A stretch of DNA of 64,000 nt, from assembly GCA_023417315.1 (NCBI GenBank), contig JAEZFW010000067.1, forward strand, positions 62,001 through 126,000. The letters are read 5' to 3'. Below are positions 9,603 through 17,481 of the stretch, one piece after another. Each line of letters starts with the position of its first letter. Position 1 is the first letter of the stretch. The notes under the pieces are model-generated. The model was given only the letters and a program-made list of their open reading frames with translations. It was not told the origin of the DNA and searched no databases. The position numbers were made by a program, and so were the translations under genes. The DNA is from Pseudomonadota bacterium (lineage in GTDB: Bacteria > Pseudomonadota > Gammaproteobacteria > Steroidobacterales > Steroidobacteraceae).

Positions 9603-10145
9603 ATGACTCGTCAGATCCGCAATCGTCGGCGCGCGAGCGCTGGCTTCACGCTCACCGAGCTCATCGTCACGCTCGCGGTCGCGAGCATTCTGCTCGGCAT
9701 CGCCGTACCCTCGTTCGGCTCGATGATGATGAGCAGCCGCCTCACGACGCAAGCGAACGACTTCGTGAGCGCGATCAACTTCGCTCGATCCGAGGCGATC
9801 AAGCGCAATAGAACGATCTCGTTGTGCCGAACGACGTCAGCATCCGCTACCGCTTGCGCGACGTCGGCGGCTGTTTGGCAGCATTGGATCATCCGCACCG
9901 GGGCAGGCGATGTCATCCGGCGCGGACGTGTCGAGACGTTCGGCAATTCGCTGCAGGTCAGCTCCACCCTCACGAACGATCAGGTTGCGTTCGGGTCTGA
10001 CGGGCTCGCGCGCACTGGCACGGGCCTCGTCGCCGACCATCAGATTCGAGTCTGTATTGCGAGCAGCGGCTCCGCGAATATCCGAAACGTCGTGATGGGC
10101 GCAGGCAGTCGTCTGTCGACCCAAACTGCGACAGGGGCGTGCTGA
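9603..10145 (+). CDS. fimT: Type IV pilus minor pilin FimT/FimU (GspH family)
   Basis: A 180-residue prepilin. The type III signal is clear: a basic leader RQIRNRRR, then the cleavage site AG/FTLTELIV with Glu at mature position 5 and a hydrophobic helix LAVASILLGIAVPSF. The downstream segment NDFVSAINFARSEAIKRNR is the GspH/FimT signature. The ATG at 9603 is chosen; a TTG at 9582 would add seven residues. Paired cysteines lie in the globular domain and the protein ends in Cys. It is the first gene of an operon in the order fimT-pilV-pilW-pilX-pilY1-pilE, whose products prime pilus assembly at the inner membrane. Confidence 0.92.
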   Translation: MTRQIRNRRRASAGFTLTELIVTLAVASILLGIAVPSFGSMMMSSRLTTQANDFVSAINFARSEAIKRNRTISLCRTTSASATACATSAAVWQHWIIRTGAGDVIRRGRVETFGNSLQVSSTLTNDQVAFGSDGLARTGTGLVADHQIRVCIASSGSANIRNVVMGAGSRLSTQTATGAC

Positions 10146-10146
10146 G

Positions 10147-10593
10147 ATGAGGCGCCTTTCACGCACCCTCGCCAAGTCGAAACAGTCCGGCGTCGGCCTC
10201 ATCGAAGTGCTGATCGCGGTGCTGGTGCTGTGCTTTGGCATGCTCGGTCTCGCAGGCCTGCAGCTCTTCTCGTTGCGAAGCAATCAGAGTGCGCACGAGC
10301 GCGGAATGGCGGTCGTACAAACGCATTCGATCGTAGATGCGATGCGCGCCGATCGAACGGCCGCGAGCAACGGCGCTTTCAACATCGGGATCGATGCTGC
10401 TGCGCCAACGGGCACGTCATTCGCAAACGTGTCGGTGAGCGCTTGGCGCGCAAACATCGTCGCCACGTTGGGCGATGGCGCATCGGGCAGCATTGCTTGC
10501 AACGGAACGTTGTGCACGATCAGTGTCCGTTGGGATGACTCACGCGCCGGTGGATCGAATGCTCAAGTCGTGAGCACGCAGGTGCAGCTATGA
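10147..10593 (+). CDS. pilV: Type IV pilus minor pilin PilV
   Basis: A 148-residue prepilin whose leader ends at SG/VGLIEVLIAVLVLCFG, the PilV form of the cleavage site, with Glu5. The globular part has two cysteines (IACNGTLC) close enough for a small disulfide loop and ends STQVQL. The start is one base after the fimT stop, and the stop overlaps the pilW start by four bases (ATGA), so translation is coupled. PilV is one of the minor pilins that form the tip or priming complex with FimU, PilW, PilX and PilY1. Confidence 0.92.
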   Translation: MRRLSRTLAKSKQSGVGLIEVLIAVLVLCFGMLGLAGLQLFSLRSNQSAHERGMAVVQTHSIVDAMRADRTAASNGAFNIGIDAAAPTGTSFANVSVSAWRANIVATLGDGASGSIACNGTLCTISVRWDDSRAGGSNAQVVSTQVQL

Positions 10594-11615
10594 GCGCAAT
10601 CCATCGCAACACTCTCAAGTGCAACAAGGGCGTCACCATGGTCGAGCTCATGGTCGCCATGCTGCTCGGTCTCGTCGTGGTGGGCGGGGCCACGAGCGTC
10701 ATCGTCGCAAACAGGCAGAGCTATCGCACGAATGAAGCGCTCGCTCAGGTTCAGGAAAGTGCTCGGACGGCATTCGAGCTGCTCGCTCGCGACATTCGCC
10801 AAGCGGGCTCGACAGGCTGCGACAACACAGGGCGTGTCGGAAGCGTGCTCAAAGCGAGCTCCAACTGGTGGCAAAACTGGGGCGGCATCACGGGCTTCGA
10901 CGGAGCGACCACCGATCCTGCGGTGACCACGGGCACGAACGTCGCAGAACGCGTCGCGGGAACACACTCGTTGCAGATTCGTGGCACTGAAGGCACGGGG
11001 CTCTCGGTGGAGACACACGATCCCACCTCCGCGAACTTCAAGATCAACGCAGCGAGCCCGCAGATTCAGATCAATGATGTGCTGATCGTGTGCGACTTCG
11101 ATCATGCGACGATCTTCCAGGTCAGCAACTACAACAGCAATAACGTCACGGTCGTTCACAATACCGGAGCAGGTCCGTCTCCTGGAAATTGCTCGAAGGG
11201 GCTGGGCTTCCCGACGGACTGCTCGAGCACCAACGGCAACGCCTATACGTTCGGCCCGAACTCCCAAGTGGCCCGCTTCTCTGCCGTGTCTTGGTACATC
11301 GGCAACAACGGTCGCGCGAACGAAGGTGGACGCTCTCTTTATCGGCGCAGGCTCGGCAGCGGCGCGAGCCTCATCACCGAAGAGGTTGTCGCGGGCGTTC
11401 AGAATCTTCAACTCGGTTATCGAGTCGATGGCTCGACCGCCTTCGTCGCGCCCTCCGCCGTCGCTGCAGCGGATTGGGCCACCGTGAACGCCGTCCAGCT
11501 CACTCTGACGATGACGAGCGCCGATGCGCGCGTCAGCACGGCGCCGGGCACGAACAACGGGCGCATCGAGCGCACGTTCACGCATCTTGTGACTTTGAGA
11601 AACCGCGTACCTTGA
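10590..11615 (+). CDS. pilW: Type IV pilus minor pilin PilW
   Basis: A 341-residue prepilin with cleavage site KG/VTMVELMVAMLLG and Glu5, then NRQSYRTNEALAQVQESARTAFELLARDIRQAG, which (read as two shorter motifs, NEALAQVQESAR and FELLARDIRQAG) is the PilW hallmark. The large globular domain has several cysteines. It overlaps pilV by four bases and is followed by pilX two bases after its stop. It acts in the minor-pilin priming complex of the type IV pilus. Confidence 0.92.
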   Translation: MSAIHRNTLKCNKGVTMVELMVAMLLGLVVVGGATSVIVANRQSYRTNEALAQVQESARTAFELLARDIRQAGSTGCDNTGRVGSVLKASSNWWQNWGGITGFDGATTDPAVTTGTNVAERVAGTHSLQIRGTEGTGLSVETHDPTSANFKINAASPQIQINDVLIVCDFDHATIFQVSNYNSNNVTVVHNTGAGPSPGNCSKGLGFPTDCSSTNGNAYTFGPNSQVARFSAVSWYIGNNGRANEGGRSLYRRRLGSGASLITEEVVAGVQNLQLGYRVDGSTAFVAPSAVAAADWATVNAVQLTLTMTSADARVSTAPGTNNGRIERTFTHLVTLRNRVP

Positions 11616-11617
11616 TC

Positions 11618-12205
11618 ATGTCTCACTCGATCGCAATCGCTGCCTACAGCCCACCGCGCGCTCAGCGCGGCGTCGCACTGATCGTCGCGCTCGTGTTGCT
11701 CGTCGTTGCAACGCTCATCGGACTGGCGGGCGTGCGCACGACCAACCTGCAGGAGCGGATGACGGCGAACATGTACGATCGTTCGCTCGCGTTCCAGCGC
11801 GCCGAAGCGGCGTTGCGCGCGGCCGAGGGCGCAATTACTGCGAACTGGAAGATCGCGGATCTCGGCGGCCTAGACTGCTCGCCTGCATCGGCGACGCTCT
11901 GCTACATCGTGCCCGCCAGTGCCTTCACGAACGCGAACACGAATTGGGTGAACGTCGGCACGGAGTTCGACGTCAACGACGCGCTCACGCAAGGCGTGCC
12001 GCAATACCACATTCAGTTCGTCGGCACCGGTAGCTCGGAGAGCAATCTCGGGCTCGAAGCGAACGCCGACTACAACAACTACGGCAATGCCTATCCGCCC
12101 GACGACGTCGCTTACTACCGCGTGACCGCGCGCAGCAGCAATCCTCAAGACGTCGGCGATCAAGCCATCGTCGTTCTGCAAACCACCGTTAAGCGGGCTT
12201 ATTGA
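11618..12205 (+). CDS. pilX: Type IV pilus minor pilin PilX
   Basis: A 195-residue protein with the PilX N-terminus: QRGVALIVALVLLVVATLIGL in shape (cleavage after QRG), followed by RTTNLQERMTANMYDR and AFQRAEAALRAAEG, both diagnostic. As is usual for PilX, the mature N-terminus lacks the canonical FTLIE sequence. The ATG at 11618 lies two bases after the pilW stop. PilX links the minor-pilin complex to PilY1, encoded next. Confidence 0.9.
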   Translation: MSHSIAIAAYSPPRAQRGVALIVALVLLVVATLIGLAGVRTTNLQERMTANMYDRSLAFQRAEAALRAAEGAITANWKIADLGGLDCSPASATLCYIVPASAFTNANTNWVNVGTEFDVNDALTQGVPQYHIQFVGTGSSESNLGLEANADYNNYGNAYPPDDVAYYRVTARSSNPQDVGDQAIVVLQTTVKRAY

Positions 12206-12239
12206 GTCGCAAATGCCCTTCGATGTTGACGTACGTGAT

Positions 12240-15200
12240 ATGAAGAACAAGAAACTGAAATCGATCGGGCACGGCCTCATATTCGCCGCACTGACGCTCG
12301 CGGCAGGCGCGGCCGGAGCTCAACCGGTGTCCCAATCGCCGCTTTCCGTCGGCGGAAACGTGCCGGGGAATCTGCTGCTCGTGCCTTCGGTGGAATGGCC
12401 GACTCTCAACAGCATGGCGAACTTGGGCGAGTACGATCCTGCTCGCATCTACGTCGGCTACTTCGATCCAGGTAAGTGCTACAAGTATCACTACGAGACT
12501 ACGGAAGCGAATCGGCACTTCTATCCGTCGCGCACGACAGCCGATCGCACGTGCACGAGCTCATCCAAGGAGTGGAGCGGTAACTACCTCAACTGGGCCG
12601 CGACACAAACGATCGATCCGTTCCGCAAAGCGCTGACCGGCGGCTATCGAGTCACGGATACCGCGAGCACGACGATCCTCGAGAAGGCCCGCTACGACAA
12701 CAACGGCGGCAGCAACATCTATCCCGATCGACGCTACCCTTCTGGCACGACCAAAGACAGTAGCAAGACGAAGCTGGTCACGCCTTTCTCGTGGGATGCA
12801 GTCAACACGCGCATTTGGAAGCTGGGCAACAAGATGCGATTTACGAGCACCGGGAGCTTCGACAACGCCAAGGAAGACTACGATCCGAGCAAGAGCATCG
12901 ACAGCGCGAAGGTGTACGAAGTCAGCGTACGGGTGAAAGTGTGCGACGCGAGCGTCGGCGTCGAAGCCAACTGCAAGCAATACTCTGGCGGCTGGAAACC
13001 GGAAGGACTCATCCAGAAGTATTCGGGCCGTATTCGCTACAGCGTGTTCGGCTATCTGAACGATAGCGATATGAAACGCGACGGCGGCGTGCTGCGCGCG
13101 GAGCAGAAGTTCGTCGGCGCGAAACTGATCGATCCCAAGACCGGCGAGCAAGACAATCCGAGCAAGGAGTGGGACCCGAGCACGGGCATCCTCGTGAAGA
13201 ACCCGGACTCCTCGCATGCGAGCGCGACCGGCTCGAACATCAAGGACAGCGGCGTCATCAACTACATCAATAAGTTCGGTCAGATGACGACGAAAGACCA
13301 CAAGAGCCACGACCCGGTGAGCGAGCTGTTCTACACCGCGCTGCGCTACTTGAAGAAGCAGGGCAACGTGCCCGCCTACTCCTCTCTCTCGGGCACCGAG
13401 ACGCAGAAGTACGAGCTCGCCGACGGCTTCCCCGTGATTACCGACTGGAACGATCCGATCCAGTACTGGTGTCAGAACAACGCGATCCTCGGCATTGGCG
13501 ATGCGAATACACACCGCGACAAGAACCTGCCGGGCCAAACGAGCTCGACCGACGAGCCAACCAAGCCGTCGGAGGTCTCCGGCGACAAGACGATCGACGT
13601 CATCGCCGCAACGAACAAGGTTGCAGAGCTCGAAGGGATCACGATCAACACCAACGAGTTCACGGGTCGCCAGAACTCCGCGTTCATCGCAGGCCTTGCC
13701 TACGATGCGCACACGAAAGATATGCGGAGCGATCTGACGGACAAGCAGACCGTATCGACGCATTGGGTCGACGTTCGTGAGGCGCAAGTGCTCGAGCCCA
13801 AGCACCGGAATCAGTATTGGCTCGCCGCCAAGTACGGCGGCTTCAGCGTGCCGGAGAAGTACGATCCATACACGAACAAGACGCCGCTTGCAGATGAGCT
13901 GTGGAACAGCGGCGAGTTCCTATCGACGAACTATCCGCGCCCGGAAAATTTCTATGTCGCGAGTGAAGCCGACAAGATGGTCGAGAGCTTGACGAGCGCG
14001 TTTGCGAAGATTGCCGCCGAGAGCGCCGGCTCTGCGAGCTCGCTCGCGGCCAATTCGACGCGTCTCGAGACGAACACGATGACGTTCCAGGCTCAGTTCT
14101 TCAATGGATCGTGGCGCGGCGATCTCAAGGCATACCAAGTCAAGAAGGACGGGACCCTCGAGGGCACCCCCGCGTGGACCGCGGGCACGGAGTTTTCGAA
14201 AGCGAAGTGGGCGGATCGCAAGATTTATGTGAACGCGAGCGGACACAAGTTGTTCACCTGGGACAATCTGACCTCGACCCAGAAGACAAACCTCGGCTCC
14301 CAAGATGTCGTCGACTATCTGCGCGGCGACCGCAGCAAGGAAGAATCTAAAGCCAACGGCAAGCTGCGCACGCGCACCAGCATTCTGGGTGACATCGTGA
14401 ACTCGACGCCTGTGTACGTCGGTGCGCCGAATCCGCGACTGCACGCCGGTGCGACGTATTCAGGCGCTGCCTCGTACAATACGTTCGCGAACAACAACAA
14501 GAACCGCACGCCGGTCGTCTATGTCGGCGCGAACGACGGCATGTTGCATGCCTTCAATGCTGCGACCGGAGAGGAGATCTACGCGTTCGTGCCGGGCAGC
14601 GTGATCCCGAACCTGAAGAGCTACAGCGAACCGGGTTACGAGCACAAGTATTTCGTCGACGGCGAAATCGCGGTCTCCGATATCTACGATACCGGATCGA
14701 ACAAGTGGCGCACCGTTCTCGTGGGCACGCTCGGACGCGGCGGCCCGGGGATCTTTGCGCTGGATGTGACCGATCCGAGCAATATCTCTTTCATGTGGGA
14801 GAAGAGTGCCTCCAACATCACGCAGCTCGGTAAGAACATCGGCAAGCCTGTCATCGCGCAGGTCAGCAGCGGCAATTGGCGCGTGCTGCTCGGAAATGGA
14901 CCGGGCTCCACGGGTGAGGAGGCACAGCTGATCTCCATTCGACTTCGAGACGGCAGTGTGCAGACTGTCTCGACCGGCGTGTCGGGAGACAATGGCTTGT
15001 CAGCCGTGCTGGCGAGAGATACGGACGGAAATGGCCTCGCTGACGTGGCGTATGCCGGCGACTTCAAAGGCAACCTGTGGAAGTTCAGCCCATTGACTGG
15101 CACGGTCTCGGCTACATCGATGTTCGTCGCGACGGGTCCCGACAATGTCGCACAGCCGATCAGCGCCGCTCCACTCGCCGGGAAGGATCCTGCCACAGGC

Positions 15201-15824
15201 AAGACGTGGGTCTTCTTCGGTACGGGGCAATATCTCGACACACCGGATCTCACGAATACTCAAGTGCAGAGCTGGTACGGCATCCAAGATACGGGCTCGA
15301 CGATCAGTGGACGCAGTGACCTCGTTCAGCGTGACATCCTGTCCGAAGGCAAGATCGGCGAGTTTGCTGCGCGCGTCATCGAGCAGGGCTCGATCAGCGA
15401 GATGACGGGCAAGAAGGGTTGGTACATGGATCTGATCTCCCCGCCGAACAAGAAATTGGGCGAGCGCATGGTCGTCCCGAATCGCTTCCAAGGTGCGGCG
15501 CTCATCGGAACAACTCGAATCCCAGAGGCGAGCGATCCTTGTCGGCCGACCGGTAAAGGTTTCGTCATGGCGCTCAATCCGTTCACCGGCGCGCGCCTCG
15601 ACAAGACCTTCTTCGATGCATCGATGGACGGCTCCTTCAATGAGGCCGACAAGCTCAACGGTGAGATCGTCTCCGGCATCGGTACGGACAGCAGTCCGAA
15701 TAATCCGATCTTTATCGAAGATGTCATGCAAGTGGGCTTGGACGACGGCTCAACGAAGATCGTCAAGACGCAAGGCTCGGCAGTGCAAGCGCAGCGTATG
15801 AGCTGGCGCGAGCTACTCAATTAG
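12240..15824 (+). CDS. pilY1: Type IV pilus tip adhesin / assembly factor PilY1
   Basis: A 1194-residue exported protein. The ATG at 12240 gives a normal signal peptide (MKNKKLKS..., cleavage near AAGAAGA); an in-frame ATG at 12213 would precede it with acidic residues. The N-terminal half carries the PilY1-specific region (EWSGNYLNWAATQTIDPFRK). The C-terminal half is the beta-propeller (PVVYVGANDGMLHAFNA to GTLGRGGPGIFALDVTD), with a calcium-binding loop DTDGNGLAD beginning at Asp927, the site that in Pseudomonas controls pilus retraction. No von Willebrand MIDAS motif was obvious. It lies between pilX and pilE, as expected. Confidence 0.93.
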   Translation: MKNKKLKSIGHGLIFAALTLAAGAAGAQPVSQSPLSVGGNVPGNLLLVPSVEWPTLNSMANLGEYDPARIYVGYFDPGKCYKYHYETTEANRHFYPSRTTADRTCTSSSKEWSGNYLNWAATQTIDPFRKALTGGYRVTDTASTTILEKARYDNNGGSNIYPDRRYPSGTTKDSSKTKLVTPFSWDAVNTRIWKLGNKMRFTSTGSFDNAKEDYDPSKSIDSAKVYEVSVRVKVCDASVGVEANCKQYSGGWKPEGLIQKYSGRIRYSVFGYLNDSDMKRDGGVLRAEQKFVGAKLIDPKTGEQDNPSKEWDPSTGILVKNPDSSHASATGSNIKDSGVINYINKFGQMTTKDHKSHDPVSELFYTALRYLKKQGNVPAYSSLSGTETQKYELADGFPVITDWNDPIQYWCQNNAILGIGDANTHRDKNLPGQTSSTDEPTKPSEVSGDKTIDVIAATNKVAELEGITINTNEFTGRQNSAFIAGLAYDAHTKDMRSDLTDKQTVSTHWVDVREAQVLEPKHRNQYWLAAKYGGFSVPEKYDPYTNKTPLADELWNSGEFLSTNYPRPENFYVASEADKMVESLTSAFAKIAAESAGSASSLAANSTRLETNTMTFQAQFFNGSWRGDLKAYQVKKDGTLEGTPAWTAGTEFSKAKWADRKIYVNASGHKLFTWDNLTSTQKTNLGSQDVVDYLRGDRSKEESKANGKLRTRTSILGDIVNSTPVYVGAPNPRLHAGATYSGAASYNTFANNNKNRTPVVYVGANDGMLHAFNAATGEEIYAFVPGSVIPNLKSYSEPGYEHKYFVDGEIAVSDIYDTGSNKWRTVLVGTLGRGGPGIFALDVTDPSNISFMWEKSASNITQLGKNIGKPVIAQVSSGNWRVLLGNGPGSTGEEAQLISIRLRDGSVQTVSTGVSGDNGLSAVLARDTDGNGLADVAYAGDFKGNLWKFSPLTGTVSATSMFVATGPDNVAQPISAAPLAGKDPATGKTWVFFGTGQYLDTPDLTNTQVQSWYGIQDTGSTISGRSDLVQRDILSEGKIGEFAARVIEQGSISEMTGKKGWYMDLISPPNKKLGERMVVPNRFQGAALIGTTRIPEASDPCRPTGKGFVMALNPFTGARLDKTFFDASMDGSFNEADKLNGEIVSGIGTDSSPNNPIFIEDVMQVGLDDGSTKIVKTQGSAVQAQRMSWRELLN

Positions 15825-15839
15825 CGGATGGAATGATCC

Positions 15840-16286
15840 ATGACACGTATGCAGTACGCTCACGCACGCTTGCCGTGCCGCTGGAAGTCTCGGCGCGGCT
15901 TCACGCTCGTCGAGCTCATGATCACGGTCGCGATCGTCGGCATCCTCGCCGCGATCGCATATCCCTCGTACCAGAACTATGTGGTTCGCACTCAGCGCGG
16001 CGCGGCCAAAGCATGCTTATCGGAGTACGCGCAGTTCATGGAGCGCTTCTACACGACGAATCTCACCTACGTGGGCGCTGCGCCGGTGCTTGGATGCAGC
16101 ACGCAGAGCGATCTCAATACCCGCTATACGATTGCGGTTGCCGCTGCCACGCGCCGCACGTACAGCCTCAGCGCGACACCCATCGGCGCGCAAGCGAGCA
16201 AAGACGCCGGCTGCGGAACCCTGAGTGTCGACCAAACAGGCGCTCGAGCTGTCACGGGCTCGAAGGGCGTTTCATATTGCTGGTAG
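15840..16286 (+). CDS. pilE: Type IV pilus minor pilin PilE
   Basis: A 148-residue prepilin with site RRG/FTLVELMITVAIVGILAA, Glu5 and the usual AIAYPSYQNYVVRTQR continuation. Cysteines near AKACLSEYAQ, GCSTQS, GCGTLS and the C-terminal SYCW suggest disulfide bonding. It starts 15 bases after pilY1 and closes the operon. Its last 35 bases overlap the end of the convergent hydrolase gene on the other strand. Confidence 0.92.
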   Translation: MTRMQYAHARLPCRWKSRRGFTLVELMITVAIVGILAAIAYPSYQNYVVRTQRGAAKACLSEYAQFMERFYTTNLTYVGAAPVLGCSTQSDLNTRYTIAVAAATRRTYSLSATPIGAQASKDAGCGTLSVDQTGARAVTGSKGVSYCW

Positions 16287-17046
16287 CTCGCTCACCGTCT
16301 AGGAATCGGATGGCACGAGTCAGCGTATCCGCATCCGGATACTCGTGTCCGAGGCTCGGCAGGTCGATCAGCTGAGCCGACTCGACTCCCGCTCGCCTGT
16401 ACTTGTCATAGACGCGCCGCGTCTCGGCGCGGTTGAAATCTTCGCGCCCAGTGATAAAGACGTAGCGATTCGCAGCAATCGCTTCCTTCAACGGCTCTTC
16501 GACGCGAGTCCAGGAATCGACGCCCACGATGTAGAGCGCACCCGTGAACAGATGCGGGAACTTCGTGATCGTCATGCTGGCGACGCGCCCACCCCCAGAC
16601 ATGCCACCAATGTAGATACGCTTGCTATCAATGGAATAGTCACGTTGCACGAGCGCGAGGCCCAGCACCGCTGCGAGCACGCGCTGCGCACTCGACTTGT
16701 CGTTGCCGAAATCTTCGGCGCATACCCAGATCAGATTCTGCTGGTCCAGCACCCTCGCCCACTCCGACTGCGGGTCGGCCGATCTGTCCGGCTTTACGAA
16801 CACGAGCACACCGCTCGATTCGCTCGGCGGCACGCGAACATGCCAGCGAAGCTGCTGATCAAGCGGGAGAATGTCGCTCATGCGCTGAGCCTGCTCGAGC
16901 GGCAACAGTGTCGCAAGCGATTCGGTACGCGTCATCGAGAGCGCGTCGGCCGCGAGGGTGGTCCGGCACGCAATAACGACGAGCACGACGACCCTCACAG
17001 CGTTGCATGTGAGCTTCGCGCGCGTTGCCCGATACTCTGAGCTCAT
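16252..17046 (-). CDS. Secreted alpha/beta hydrolase (esterase / PHB-depolymerase-like)
   Basis: A 264-residue protein with a signal segment (NAVRVVVLVVIACRTTLA). The nucleophile elbow is GMSGGGR (Ser of GxSxG) after KRIYIGG; an acidic residue follows in the GREDFN region and the catalytic His is in LGHEYPD near the C-terminus. This layout fits the small esterase/feruloyl-esterase and PHB-depolymerase-like group. The neighbouring GH10 xylanase, transcribed divergently, suggests a role in removing ester side groups from plant xylan, but substrate is inference. The 3' end overlaps pilE by 35 bases. Confidence 0.75.
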   Translation of the reverse strand: MSSEYRATRAKLTCNAVRVVVLVVIACRTTLAADALSMTRTESLATLLPLEQAQRMSDILPLDQQLRWHVRVPPSESSGVLVFVKPDRSADPQSEWARVLDQQNLIWVCAEDFGNDKSSAQRVLAAVLGLALVQRDYSIDSKRIYIGGMSGGGRVASMTITKFPHLFTGALYIVGVDSWTRVEEPLKEAIAANRYVFITGREDFNRAETRRVYDKYRRAGVESAQLIDLPSLGHEYPDADTLTRAIRFLDGERATSNMKRPSSP

Positions 17047-17481
17047 CGAATACTTCTTCTCAGCACGTCTACCCTCTTACGAACTGCGCCGCGCGCCTGC
17101 AGAGATGTAACGTCGCATAATTTGCAGAACCCTGTTTAACCTTCCTCGCCAGTTAACGTAACGCGGAAGCCCTCTGTGAGAAACCACTACCCAGGTTGAA
17201 CCCGGCGCGACTTGTCCACGCCTACGGCGGGTGATAGCGTTACCAAGCCGCATAACCGCGGCAAATAGAACGATTGAGCGCAGCGAATCGAGGGCGACGG
17301 ACGGTTTTTTCCATCGACCGGCATCTCGTTCGAACCTCGCGCGGCAGAAGGGGATGGAGAGCTCGAAAGCGTCGAGCTCGTTAGTACTCGATGCGCATCG
17401 AATGCTTCGCTGCGCAGGCCTCCCCGTTTCCGCGCGAGCAGAAAAATCATATGGCCCGCGCGCGGGTCCACGGGGGTAGTC
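17047..17481. other. Divergent intergenic region between hydrolase and xylanase genes
   Basis: About 435 bases without a convincing gene. It should hold the promoters of both divergent genes. Half-palindromes such as GTTTAAC and GTTAACG near 17130-17160 could be operator half-sites, but nothing was recognised as a named binding site or riboswitch. Confidence 0.4.

Noticed and set aside
12561..13805. A 414-codon open frame on the minus strand inside pilY1
   Set aside because: It lies wholly antisense to a clearly homologous gene; its Val/Arg/Ala-rich product has no family motif, as expected from high-GC mirror frames.
17047..17481. Possible cyclic-di-GMP or other riboswitch before the xylanase gene
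   Set aside because: Some stem-like pieces are present, but the conserved riboswitch core sequences were not found.
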